A stretch of 64,000 nucleotides of DNA, taken from contig NZ_MUHH01000009.1 in assembly GCF_002217475.1 (NCBI RefSeq), positions 1-64,000 on the forward strand. Reading direction: 5' to 3'. This stretch comes from Flavobacterium tructae (lineage in GTDB: Bacteria > Bacteroidota > Bacteroidia > Flavobacteriales > Flavobacteriaceae). Below are positions 54,005 to 62,048 of the stretch, piece by piece. Below the pieces are notes generated by a model. It was given only the letters and a program-made list of their open reading frames with translations. It was not told the DNA's origin and made no database searches. Position 1 is the stretch's first letter. Every line of letters starts with the position of its first letter. A program made the position numbers and the translations under genes.

Positions 54005-54781
54005 CTACGTAATTACGAACTTTCCTTTTTCGGCATCAAAAATAATATGTTCGTCTTTGAATAGGGTGGCAAAACTTCCTTTTGAAATTAAATTGCATGG
54101 CGCATCCTGTACCACCAATTCAGGAGTCATAATAATCATTTCATCACTCAACTGAATTGCCAGATCGATGTCATGAGTCGAAAATAAAATACATTTCTGA
54201 GTTTCCTCTGTTAGTTTTTTGAGGAGTTTGAATAGCGAAACTTTGTGCAGCAAATCAAGATGTGTTGTCGGCTCGTCCAGAATAATCAACGGAGTATCTT
54301 GTGCCAAAGCTCGCGCAATTAAAACCTTCTGCAATTGTCCGTCACTAATTTCGAAATGCTTTTTCTGTGCCAGATGCTCTATTTGAGTCAACTCTAAAGC
54401 TTCCTGAACTTTCTCGATATCATTCTGACTTAAAGTCCCAATCCAATTGGTGTAAGGCTGACGTCCCAAAGCTACTAATTCGAAAACAGACAAATTACTT
54501 GGCGGTAACTTTTCGGTTAAAACTAAGCTTAAATTTTGAGCTAATTCCAGAGGCTTATAGTTACTTATATTTTTTTCATTTAGAAAAACATGTCCTTTCA
54601 ACGGCTGTTGAATTCCGGTAATCGTGCGCAACAAAGTCGATTTCCCAATTCCGTTTGCACCAATTAACGAGATTAGTTTCCCCGAAGCTAAATTCAGATT
54701 TAGATTTTCAGCAATGGTCACAACTCCTTTCTTTGACTTATAGCCGATGTTGAGATCTTTTGTTTTTAAAATAGTTTTCAT
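54005..54781 (-). CDS. ABC transporter ATP-binding protein (B12/iron-chelate type)
   Basis: 258 residues. Walker A LIGANGIGKSTLLRTI, the signature region FEISDGQLQKVLIARALAQD, Walker B LIILDEPTTHLDL, and the H-loop FSTHDIDLA. The class is FecE/BtuD/HmuV, which imports B12, haem or siderophores. It is the third gene of a minus-strand permease and binding-protein operon, with the canonical LSGGQ replaced by ISDGQ. B12 is favoured by the cob genes next door. Confidence 0.88.
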   Translation of the reverse strand: MKTILKTKDLNIGYKSKKGVVTIAENLNLNLASGKLISLIGANGIGKSTLLRTITGIQQPLKGHVFLNEKNISNYKPLELAQNLSLVLTEKLPPSNLSVFELVALGRQPYTNWIGTLSQNDIEKVQEALELTQIEHLAQKKHFEISDGQLQKVLIARALAQDTPLIILDEPTTHLDLLHKVSLFKLLKKLTEETQKCILFSTHDIDLAIQLSDEMIIMTPELVVQDAPCNLISKGSFATLFKDEHIIFDAEKGKFVIT

Positions 54782-54785
54782 CTTT

Positions 54786-54895
54786 TAAAGTTGCTAAGGT
54801 TCTAAGTCGCTAAGATGCTAAGGTTTTTCTTCACCGCTTTTAATTTTTAAAAATCAATCTGCGAAAATCCGTTGAATCCGCTTAATCTGTGGCTA
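54786..54895. repeat. Word-repeat spacer between permease and ATPase genes
   Basis: GCTAAGGTTCTAAGTCGCTAAGATGCTAAGG iterates the CTAAGG word also found at 4687; then AATCTGCG, AATCCGTTGAATCCGC, AATCTGTGG iterate an AATCYG word also present near 24830. It interrupts what is otherwise an operon. Confidence 0.6.
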
Positions 54896-54901
54896 ATTTA
54901 T

Positions 54902-55930
54902 TTACTGAAAATTTCTTTTACGCATGAGCAGCCAAACGACAATTGGTGCGCCAATTATAGACGTAATGGCATTAATGGGCAATGTAGTCTCCAGTCCCGG
55001 CATTTGTGATGCTATATCGCAAAACAACATAATTATTCCTCCATAGAAAAAAGTACTCCAGTATAAAATGGTATGATTACTGGTCTGAAAAGTGAGCTTT
55101 GCAATATGTGGCACTGCCAAACCTATGAATGCAACCGGCCCTGCAAAAGCAGTAACAGTTCCGGCCAGAATACTTGTTGCAAAAATAATGATCAATCGGG
55201 CTCTCTTGTAATTCAACCCCATACTTCTGGCGTAATTTTCACCTAAAAGCAAGGCATTTAAAGGCTTAATACTTCCGGCACTCAAAAACAGACCAAAAGC
55301 AACACAAACTGCCAAAATCAAGATCGAAGTCCACGAAAGGTTCCCAAGACTTCCCAGAGACCAAAAGGTGAATTTCTGCAATTGTTCTGCTGAACTAAAA
55401 TACGTCAAGACCCCAACAATAGCACTAGTAAAACTCCCAAACATTAATCCGACGATTAAAATTGCCATCGTATTTCGTAAACGCTGTGCTACCAATAAAA
55501 CCAATAGTAAAACCAAAACACTTCCTATTGTCGAAGCCAGTACAATTGCATACGGCGACAATAAAATCGAGTTTAAAAATGAAGGTAAAAAACCTGCCCC
55601 TAGAATCACAATCGCAACTGCCAGAATTGCTCCCGAACTTAAACCTAAAACATCAGGTCCTGCGAGCGGATTTCTAAACAAAGTCTGCATCAGCAAACCA
55701 CTCACCGATAAACCAATACCAACCAACATGGCTGTAATAGCCTTTGGCAGACGATAATTGACAATAATATATTCCCAGGTCAATTTACTGGCATGGCTTC
55801 CCGTCATACTGTTATATACTTCCTTAAAAGGTATGGTTACTGATCCCAGGCTAATGTCTAAAAAGAACATAAACAATAAGGCCAGACCGAGTACCGAAAA
55901 CAGTATTATATTTCGTTTTTTATGAATCAA
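54902..55930 (-). CDS. ABC transporter permease (BtuC/FecCD family)
   Basis: 342 residues, about ten membrane helices. Family motifs are RLPKAITAMLVGIGLSVSG, NPLAGPDVLGLSSGA and GPVAFIGLAVPHIAKLTF, the last at the cytoplasmic coupling site. Homodimer pore for B12 or siderophore uptake. It starts 5 nt after the binding-protein gene. Confidence 0.9.
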   Translation of the reverse strand: MIHKKRNIILFSVLGLALLFMFFLDISLGSVTIPFKEVYNSMTGSHASKLTWEYIIVNYRLPKAITAMLVGIGLSVSGLLMQTLFRNPLAGPDVLGLSSGAILAVAIVILGAGFLPSFLNSILLSPYAIVLASTIGSVLVLLLVLLVAQRLRNTMAILIVGLMFGSFTSAIVGVLTYFSSAEQLQKFTFWSLGSLGNLSWTSILILAVCVAFGLFLSAGSIKPLNALLLGENYARSMGLNYKRARLIIIFATSILAGTVTAFAGPVAFIGLAVPHIAKLTFQTSNHTILYWSTFFYGGIIMLFCDIASQMPGLETTLPINAITSIIGAPIVVWLLMRKRNFQ

Positions 55931-55935
55931 TGAAC

Positions 55936-57078
55936 TTAGTTTAATTTAGAGGCAAAAGTAAATTCATAACTTGGCAACAACTCCGGGTGAAAAATCTTGA
56001 TATAATCTTTTAATACTAAATCAGGACGGCTTGGCGCCAGCTCATAATAAACGGTTCCTCCCGTTGCTCCTGATTTACCTTCAAACGTATAAACATTCTT
56101 AGACTTGAAGGCATCAAACTCTGTATAATGAGGATTACTTTTTCCGAATTCGTCCAGACTTTTAAAGGAACCTGCAGCGATCCAGAAATTAGCCGTTTTG
56201 GCTTTCACTAAGACTTTTTCAAAAGACAAGCCTTCGCTTCCCGTACCTTTCAAATCGGCCCATAGATAATTGGCCTGAGCATCTTTCATAAACTGCGCCA
56301 CCCAACTGTTTCCTTTAGCTACATACCAGATATCTTCGTACATAGAACCATATAAAACACTTGAAGTTGCTGGTTTTCCCGCTACTAATTTTTTAGCCTG
56401 GTCATAACTCAAAACAATTTTATCAAACAACTCTTTCGCCTGTTCTTCTTTGCCAAATAAAGCACCGTAGAGTTTAATCCACTCTGCTTTTCCAAGGGGA
56501 GATTGCTCCATCCAGTCGGCCTGAATCAAAACATTTAAACCGCTTTTTTTCAAATTATCAAGCATCGCATTGTTATTGTCTACTCCAAAAGTCACTATTA
56601 AGTCCGGAGACAACTCTATTAATTGTTCGATATTTAATTTCTCGTTTTGCCCCACATTTTTAACGGCACCTTTGTCTATCAGTGCTCTGGTTTTTTCTGA
56701 AGAAATGTAATCGGTATGAGGAAAACCTACCAATTTATTCTCTACTTCCAACATCTCCAAAAACGGAATGTTAGTCGTTGAAGTCACCACAATTGACTCC
56801 AAAGGAACTTTGATAGTCGTGTACTTTTGTAAACTGTCCGGTACTTTCGCCTCTTTCTCTTTCAGTACATAAGTAAACTTGGTATGGGCATCCGGCCACG
56901 GATCTGATACAGTTACTACCGAATAACCTTCGTGCTTTATAATCGAGAGTCCCGACGCATATTCGATACTATTTTTTTCGGTTTCCGTTTTTACAATCTC
57001 CGAAGATTCATTTTTTTTGCATCCGATTAGAAGAAAAAAAGGTAAAACAAAAATCATTTTTGGCAGTAAATGTCTCAT
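55936..57078 (-). CDS. ABC transporter substrate-binding lipoprotein (BtuF-like)
   Basis: 380 residues. Lipobox LLIGCKKN. The two-lobe, single-helix cluster fold of BtuF/FhuD proteins begins near VVTSTTNIPFLEMLEVENKL; conserved features include LIELSPDLIVTFG. It feeds the adjacent permease and ATPase. A -7-like TACCTTTG lies upstream on the minus strand (57184-57191). No cobalamin riboswitch precedes this operon, so either it is regulated otherwise or the ligand is not B12. Confidence 0.85.
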   Translation of the reverse strand: MRHLLPKMIFVLPFFLLIGCKKNESSEIVKTETEKNSIEYASGLSIIKHEGYSVVTVSDPWPDAHTKFTYVLKEKEAKVPDSLQKYTTIKVPLESIVVTSTTNIPFLEMLEVENKLVGFPHTDYISSEKTRALIDKGAVKNVGQNEKLNIEQLIELSPDLIVTFGVDNNNAMLDNLKKSGLNVLIQADWMEQSPLGKAEWIKLYGALFGKEEQAKELFDKIVLSYDQAKKLVAGKPATSSVLYGSMYEDIWYVAKGNSWVAQFMKDAQANYLWADLKGTGSEGLSFEKVLVKAKTANFWIAAGSFKSLDEFGKSNPHYTEFDAFKSKNVYTFEGKSGATGGTVYYELAPSRPDLVLKDYIKIFHPELLPSYEFTFASKLN

Positions 57079-57257
57079 ATATAGGTTCTGTTATTTTTTT
57101 TAAAGGGCTCAGTTTCATCATGCTGCTTTTATGGCATATAATTTGAATCGTCTTCCTTATAAATTTTACAATTTCATTACTGACAAAGGTAACGCAATTT
57201 CTATTTTTTTTATCTACCTTTATTCCTACAAAATCAAATAAACATCATTTTTCCCTA

Positions 57258-57620
57258 ATGAATCCCATAAAAACCAAAGTCTGCTCGAGCTGTGAATCTT
57301 CTTTCAGCTGTGGAGATACTTCAAATGAAAACAAGTGTTGGTGTAATGATTTCCCCCCTATTTTTAATCTTTCCGAAGGAGGCGACTGTCTTTGCCCCGT
57401 TTGTTTTAAAGAAGCCTGCGAAGATAAAATCGACGCTTACGTAGAAACGCTTACCCCACAAAAAGCTCTTAAAAATAAAGCCATATCTTTACCCAAACAA
57501 GAAAAGTTAATCGAAGGAATTGATTATTATTTGGAAAACGGAAATTATGTTTTCAAAGCCTGGTTTCACTTAAAAAGAGGAAGCTGCTGCGGAAACGAAT
57601 GCCGACACTGCCCTTACTAA
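57258..57620 (+). CDS. Cysteine-rich CWC + DUF5522 protein
   Basis: 120 residues with 13 cysteines. The N-terminal half is a CWC-type zinc-binding module (C9xxC12, C18G, CWC at 27-29, then CLCPVC). The C-terminal half matches DUF5522 (LIEGIDYYLENGNYVFKAWF, ending CCGNECRHCPY). Probably a metal- or cofactor-binding cytosolic protein. The stop codon is the start of an inverted-repeat arm. The function is unknown. Confidence 0.8.
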   Translation: MNPIKTKVCSSCESSFSCGDTSNENKCWCNDFPPIFNLSEGGDCLCPVCFKEACEDKIDAYVETLTPQKALKNKAISLPKQEKLIEGIDYYLENGNYVFKAWFHLKRGSCCGNECRHCPY

Positions 57621-57660
57621 TTGTTGATTGTTGATTATAAATTGCTAGTTGTGAATTATG
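57619..57660. repeat. Left arm of inverted pair framing the S23-type gene
   Basis: AATTGTTGATTGTTGATTAT, then AAATTGCTAGTTGTGAATTATG. It is about 80-85% identical, by eye, to the reverse complement of 58043-58084. It begins at the last two bases of the preceding stop codon and runs into the S23-type start codon. Confidence 0.8.
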
Positions 57661-58032
57661 AAAGAGAATATAATCAAAGATAAAAGTTTTGATTTTGCGA
57701 TTCGAATAGTTAAATTATATCAGTACCTATCCGCGGAGAAAAAAGAATTTGTCCTTTCTAAACAGCTTCTGCGATCTGGAACAAGTATAGGTGCTATGAT
57801 AAGAGAAGCTGAACATGCCGAAAGCAAAAATGATTTTATTCATAAATTTGCAATTGCCCAAAAAGAGGCCAATGAAGCTGTTTATTGGTTAGAATTACTA
57901 AAAGCAACCAATTACTTAAATGAAAAAGAATTTGCGACTATTAATAATGACGCCATTTCAATATTAAAATTAATAACAAGTATTATCAAAACGACCAAAA
58001 GTCAAATTCCTCCTAAACAGCCTCTTCTTTAA
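57658..58032 (+). CDS. Four-helix-bundle protein (S23/IVP family)
   Basis: 124 residues. The family pattern is clear: DFAIRIVKLYQYLSAEKKEF, LLRSGTSIGAMIREAEHAES, NDFIHKFAIAQKEANEAVYW. Relatives are encoded in intervening sequences inside 23S rRNA genes of some bacteria and as accessory proteins (Avd) of diversity-generating retroelements; the function of the lone form is not known. I see no reverse transcriptase or rRNA nearby. It sits inside inverted arms within a B12 gene cluster with which it has no obvious relation. Confidence 0.85.
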   Translation: MKENIIKDKSFDFAIRIVKLYQYLSAEKKEFVLSKQLLRSGTSIGAMIREAEHAESKNDFIHKFAIAQKEANEAVYWLELLKATNYLNEKEFATINNDAISILKLITSIIKTTKSQIPPKQPLL

Positions 58033-58042
58033 ATTAACAATC

Positions 58043-58084
58043 AACATTTCACAACCAACAATTAACAATTAACAATCAACAATT
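58043..58084. repeat. Right arm of inverted pair framing the S23-type gene
   Basis: TTCACAACCAACAATTAACA, then ATTAACAATCAACAATT. It ends 3 nt before the cobU start codon. Reverse complement of 57619-57660 with a few mismatches. Iterated word AACAATTAAC. Confidence 0.8.
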
Positions 58085-58087
58085 AAA

Positions 58088-58597
58088 ATGATCTACCTAA
58101 TTACAGGAGGCGAACGATCAGGAAAGAGCAGTTACGCCCAAAGCCTGGCCTTACAACTTTCAGATACCCCTATATATGTAGCGACAGCTAGGAAATGGGA
58201 CTCTGATTTTCAAAACAGAATTGACAGACATCAACAGGAGCGCGACGAACGCTGGACCAATATTGAAAAAGAGAAATACTTAAGTGAAATTGACTTTTCC
58301 GGAAAAGTGGCTTTAATAGATTGCGTTACCCTTTGGCTGACCAACTTTTTTGTCGACCATAAAAATGAGGTTACTTTAAGTTTAGAGGAAGCAAAAAAAG
58401 AATTTCTATCCATAGCGCAACAGGAAAATGCTACGCTGATTATTGTCACAAATGAAATCGGAATGGGTGTTCATGCCGAAACTCATATCGGCCGAAAATT
58501 TACCGAACTTCAGGGTTGGATGAATCAGTTTTTGGCTTCAAACGCAGATGAAGTGGTTCTAATGGTTTCGGGAATTCCTGTTAAGATAAAAGGATAG
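58088..58597 (+). CDS. cobU: Adenosylcobinamide kinase / adenosylcobinamide-phosphate guanylyltransferase
   Basis: 169 residues. Walker A LITGGERSGKSSYAQSLA; RHQQERDERW carries the GMP-accepting His (IDRHQQERD); DCVTLWLTNFF and VTNEIGMGVHAE complete the family. Activates adenosylcobinamide to the GDP form for joining to alpha-ribazole. The first cob gene of the region, directly after the right inverted arm. Confidence 0.95.
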   Translation: MIYLITGGERSGKSSYAQSLALQLSDTPIYVATARKWDSDFQNRIDRHQQERDERWTNIEKEKYLSEIDFSGKVALIDCVTLWLTNFFVDHKNEVTLSLEEAKKEFLSIAQQENATLIIVTNEIGMGVHAETHIGRKFTELQGWMNQFLASNADEVVLMVSGIPVKIKG

Positions 58598-58605
58598 TGA
58601 TCGAA

Positions 58606-58708
58606 AGAAAATCCAATTTTTAAATCCCAAATTACAATACGATACTTTATCTTTACGGTTACTATTCTACAAACCCGAAGTTTTTGGAATTTAAAAATTG
58701 GAATTTAA
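58606..58708. repeat. Inverted word spacer before bluB-cobT
   Basis: CCAATTTTTAAAT (58613-58625) is a perfect reverse complement of ATTTAAAAATTGG (58689-58701). The second copy iterates GGAATTTAAAAAT up to the start codon. Confidence 0.65.
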
Positions 58709-58710
58709 AA

Positions 58711-60390
58711 ATGAGTCATTTAGACGATATACTAAAATCACGTCGTGATACCCGCCATTTTACAAATGACGAAGTTCCTGACGAAGTCATTCAAAAAGCA
58801 CTTCAAGCCGGACATTGGGCACCGTCAGTTGGATTAACAGATGCTACCCGATATTATCTTATTAAATCTGCTGCGGTTAAAAGTACCATTAAAGAGCTTT
58901 TTTTAGATTACAACAAAAAAGCTGAGGAACTTACCGACAATCACGAACAAAAGGAACACTATAAATCCTTAAAACTGGAGGCCATTGAGGAAGCTCCAAT
59001 CGGACTCATTATTGCTTATGATCGATCTGTACTGAACCAATTTACCATTGGAACGGTTGGCAGTAATGAAGCGGTAAAATTCAGTTCGGTTTGTGCTGCT
59101 CAGAACATCTGGCTCTCTCTCACTGAGCAGGGTTACGGAATGGGCTGGGTGTCTATTCTGAACTATTATCAGTTTAAAAAGATTCTCGATTTACCTGAAA
59201 ACATTGAGCCGTTGGGGTATTTCTGTATCGGAAAACCTGCTACAAATTATGATAATCAACCCATGTTGCAGCAATTACACTGGAAACAAAAATCAGAGGC
59301 TCCGGATTGTACGGAAATCAAAACTACCGTTGAAAATCTAATTCCGGTTTTAAATTTAAACTCAAAAACAGAAAGCTCAAAAGATTTCAACTTCAGCACT
59401 CAGCTACAAGACAAAATAGATTCGAAGACCAAACCCATTGGCGCTTTAGGCACTCTCGAGACTTTAGCCTTTCAGATGGGAACTGTTTTTGAAACGTTAA
59501 ACCCAAAAATCATAAATCCTTTTATCGTCGTTTTTGCTGCTGATCATGGTATTGCCAACCATGGCGTAAGCGCTTACCCGCAGGATGTCACAAGACAAAT
59601 GGTGACTAATTTTCTGGAAGGCGGCGCTGCCATTAACGTCTTCTGTAAGCAAAATGACATTCAGTTATCTATCGTTGATGCCGGTGTTAATTATGATTTT
59701 CCAACCAATGCCAATCTGATTAATGCCAAAATAGCCAAAGGAACACAATCTTTTCTGCACATTCCCGCAATGAGTGAAGCAGAGTTACAATTGTGTTTCG
59801 AAAAAGGAAAATCAATTGTGGAAGACATTGCAAGAAAAGGTTCCAATTGTATTGGTTTTGGTGAAATGGGAATTGGAAACACCTCTACTGCCTCGGTATT
59901 GATGAGCCTTCTAACCGGATTTTCTATCGAAGAATGCGTCGGAAAAGGAACGGGTGTTGAAGATGAAAAATTACTTCAAAAACAAAACTTACTGCGAAAA
60001 GCTATTGAAAATTATACCGGTCCGGCCGAGTTAAAACAACAGTTGGCCTACTTTGGAGGTTTTGAAATTATACAAATTGTCAGTGGGATGTTAACTGCTT
60101 TTGAGAACAATATGCTCCTTCTGGTGGATGGATTTATTTGTAGTACGACCTTTTTAATCGCTTCAAAAATAAATCCTGCTATTCATAAAAATGCGGTCTT
60201 CTGTCACTGTTCCGCCGAGAAAGCGCATCAGAAATTATTAGATTATTTAAATGCAAAACCTATTCTGAATCTGGATTTGCGCTTGGGAGAAGGTACCGGC
60301 TGTGCGATTGCCTTTCCAATTTTGAAATCAGCTGAAGTTTTTCTGAATGAAATGGCCAGTTTCGAAAGCGCGGGCGTTAGCAGAAAATAG
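58711..60390 (+). CDS. BluB-CobT fusion: DMB synthase plus DMB phosphoribosyltransferase
   Basis: 559 residues from ATG 58711; the upstream in-frame ATG (58684) lies inside spacer repeats. Residues 1 to about 205 are BluB, a flavin-destroying enzyme that makes 5,6-dimethylbenzimidazole (RRDTRHFTNDEVPDEV, AGHWAPSVGLTDATRYYL, GMGWVSIL). From about 225 is CobT (KPIGALGTLETLAFQMG, FAADHGIANHGVSAYPQDVT, GEMGIGNTSTAS, GKGTGVEDE), which makes alpha-ribazole phosphate. Both halves have full motifs. The fusion puts lower-ligand synthesis and activation on one chain. Confidence 0.95.
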   Translation: MSHLDDILKSRRDTRHFTNDEVPDEVIQKALQAGHWAPSVGLTDATRYYLIKSAAVKSTIKELFLDYNKKAEELTDNHEQKEHYKSLKLEAIEEAPIGLIIAYDRSVLNQFTIGTVGSNEAVKFSSVCAAQNIWLSLTEQGYGMGWVSILNYYQFKKILDLPENIEPLGYFCIGKPATNYDNQPMLQQLHWKQKSEAPDCTEIKTTVENLIPVLNLNSKTESSKDFNFSTQLQDKIDSKTKPIGALGTLETLAFQMGTVFETLNPKIINPFIVVFAADHGIANHGVSAYPQDVTRQMVTNFLEGGAAINVFCKQNDIQLSIVDAGVNYDFPTNANLINAKIAKGTQSFLHIPAMSEAELQLCFEKGKSIVEDIARKGSNCIGFGEMGIGNTSTASVLMSLLTGFSIEECVGKGTGVEDEKLLQKQNLLRKAIENYTGPAELKQQLAYFGGFEIIQIVSGMLTAFENNMLLLVDGFICSTTFLIASKINPAIHKNAVFCHCSAEKAHQKLLDYLNAKPILNLDLRLGEGTGCAIAFPILKSAEVFLNEMASFESAGVSRK

Positions 60391-60447
60391 TTTTCAGTCT
60401 CAGTTTATAGTTTCATCCTTTAATTTTGCCTTAATCAATTATCTTAA

Positions 60448-61233
60448 ATGAAAAAAGAACTACATATTTTCTTTACCTGTTTAATGTTTTACACCAGAAT
60501 CCCGTGCCCTAAAAACATCAATCATGATCCAGACTATTTAAATAAGGCAACACGATATTTTCCTTTCATTGGCTGGATTGTTGGGAGCATTTCCTTTCTG
60601 GCTTTTTATCTTTTCTCGCTTTTTCTCTCTATTGAAACCGCAGTACTTTTGGCTATTATCGCCTCAATATTAACCACGGGAGCTTTTCATGAAGACGGTT
60701 TCGCCGATGTCTGTGATGGTTTTGGAGGCGGCTGGACCAAAGAAAAAATTCTGCTTATCATGAAAGACAGTGCGATTGGAGCTTACGGAGCGATTGGTTT
60801 AGTTTTACTATTTCTATTAAAATTCAAACTGCTTTCAGAATCCATTTCACTTTTTACTACTAACATTTTTCTAGTTTTTCTGTTATTCATTTCGGCCCAT
60901 TCTTTAAGTCGTCTCGCAGCAATATCAATTATTTTTACTCACGAATACTCCCGCGATGATGCGACAAGTAAAAGCAAGCCTATAGCTAAGAAACACAGTT
61001 GGAAAGAAATTACAGGTTCGTTCTTCTTCGGACTAATTCCATTATTGGTACTTTCATTTTTTCAATCTAAATTTCTTTTGGCAATTATTCCGGTATTCAT
61101 CATGCGCTATTTTTTAGCCCGCTACTTCCAAAAATGGATTGATGGTTACACGGGTGACTGCCTGGGAGCAACGCAACAGGTTTGTGAAGTTATTTACTAT
61201 TTAAGCATTCTTCTGATATGGAAATTTATCTAG
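60448..61233 (+). CDS. cobS: Adenosylcobinamide-GDP ribazoletransferase
   Basis: 261 residues, integral membrane protein. FMFYTRIPCPKNINHDPDYL at the start, GAFHEDGFADVCDGFGGGW with the conserved Asp residues, and DGYTGDCLGATQQVCEV near the end. Joins adenosylcobinamide-GDP with alpha-ribazole phosphate. Overlaps cobC by 16 nt. Confidence 0.95.
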   Translation: MKKELHIFFTCLMFYTRIPCPKNINHDPDYLNKATRYFPFIGWIVGSISFLAFYLFSLFLSIETAVLLAIIASILTTGAFHEDGFADVCDGFGGGWTKEKILLIMKDSAIGAYGAIGLVLLFLLKFKLLSESISLFTTNIFLVFLLFISAHSLSRLAAISIIFTHEYSRDDATSKSKPIAKKHSWKEITGSFFFGLIPLLVLSFFQSKFLLAIIPVFIMRYFLARYFQKWIDGYTGDCLGATQQVCEVIYYLSILLIWKFI

Positions 61234-61751
61234 TTCGTCATACCGAAACAACCTGCGAAAAAGGAATCTGCTACGGCCAGACTGATGTAGATTTGGCTGT
61301 TCCATTCGAAGAAATCTTTAAGGATATTGTCTCGCAATTACCTCTTGAGGCCCTACTCTTTTCAAGTCCATTGAAACGTTGTACTATGCTGGCCCAATAC
61401 ATTCAGAATACTATAAAACCAGCTTCCTTTATTATGGACGATCGCCTGATGGAAATGAATTTTGGCGATTGGGAATTGAAAAACTGGGATGCAATTCCTG
61501 CGGATGAACTTAATCCCTGGATGGAAGATTTTGTCACCACTCAAGTCCCAAATGGGGAGTCTTTTACAATACTTCATGAAAGAGTGGGTACGTTTTTAGA
61601 AGATTATGTTTTCAACCAGACAACTCCTGTAGTCATTGTCTCACATGCCGGTGTGATCAGAAGTATTTTATGTCATCAGTCCGGATTACCACTAAAAGAC
61701 GCTTTTACCAATAAAGTAGCGTTCGGAGAGGTTATTAAAATAGTGAGTTAA
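61218..61751 (+). CDS. cobC: Alpha-ribazole phosphatase (histidine phosphatase family)
   Basis: 177 residues. Catalytic LVRHTETTCEKGICYGQTDV at the N-terminus, FSSPLKRC, EMNFGDWE and VSHAGVIRSIL. Removes the phosphate from alpha-ribazole phosphate or adenosylcobalamin phosphate. Last gene of the cobU-cobC group; the next unit has its own promoter and riboswitch. Confidence 0.92.
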   Translation: MEIYLVRHTETTCEKGICYGQTDVDLAVPFEEIFKDIVSQLPLEALLFSSPLKRCTMLAQYIQNTIKPASFIMDDRLMEMNFGDWELKNWDAIPADELNPWMEDFVTTQVPNGESFTILHERVGTFLEDYVFNQTTPVVIVSHAGVIRSILCHQSGLPLKDAFTNKVAFGEVIKIVS

Positions 61752-61792
61752 ATTATCATTTGTTCAGAATCCCTCTCTAAAACGAAAACAAA

Positions 61793-61825
61793 TTTGAAAA
61801 TTCAATAATTTTAACTTTATCTTTG
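61793..61825 (+). promoter_or_regulatory. Promoter of riboswitch-btuB unit
   Basis: TTTG at 61793-61796, 21 nt, TATCTTTG at 61818-61825. Transcription would start about 10 nt before the riboswitch. Confidence 0.8.
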
Positions 61826-61834
61826 CAGAAAATT

Positions 61835-62010
61835 AAGGTTGTGTTCATTCATACACATTAAAAGGGAATCAAGTAATAAATCTTGAGCTGTACCCGCAAC
61901 TGTAAGCTTTGTTCTGAAAAGAATGCTTGTTGTTAACTACAAAACCACTGCTCGCGCTGACGAATGGGAAGGTAAACAACAAGACGCAAGCCAGGAGACC
62001 TGCCTTTGTA
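61835..62010 (+). promoter_or_regulatory. Cobalamin riboswitch
   Basis: Conserved blocks in order: AAAGGGAATCAAG near 61860, GAGCTGTACCCGCAACTGTA at 61884-61904, then near the 3' end the B12 box GCCAGGAGACCTGCC (61990-62004). In Bacteroidota such elements repress btuB-type transport genes when adenosylcobalamin is plentiful. A short hairpin region (GAGCTCTCGGGAAAAAGAG, 62019-62038) close to the btuB start may be the expression platform, acting on translation. Confidence 0.95.
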
Positions 62011-62048
62011 ATCAATATCGAGCTCTCGGGAAAAAGAGTGTAGAAATT

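Noticed and set aside
61923..62048. N-terminal extension of btuB from ATG 61923
   Set aside because: It lies inside the cobalamin riboswitch, including the B12 box; a normal signal peptide starts at 62049.
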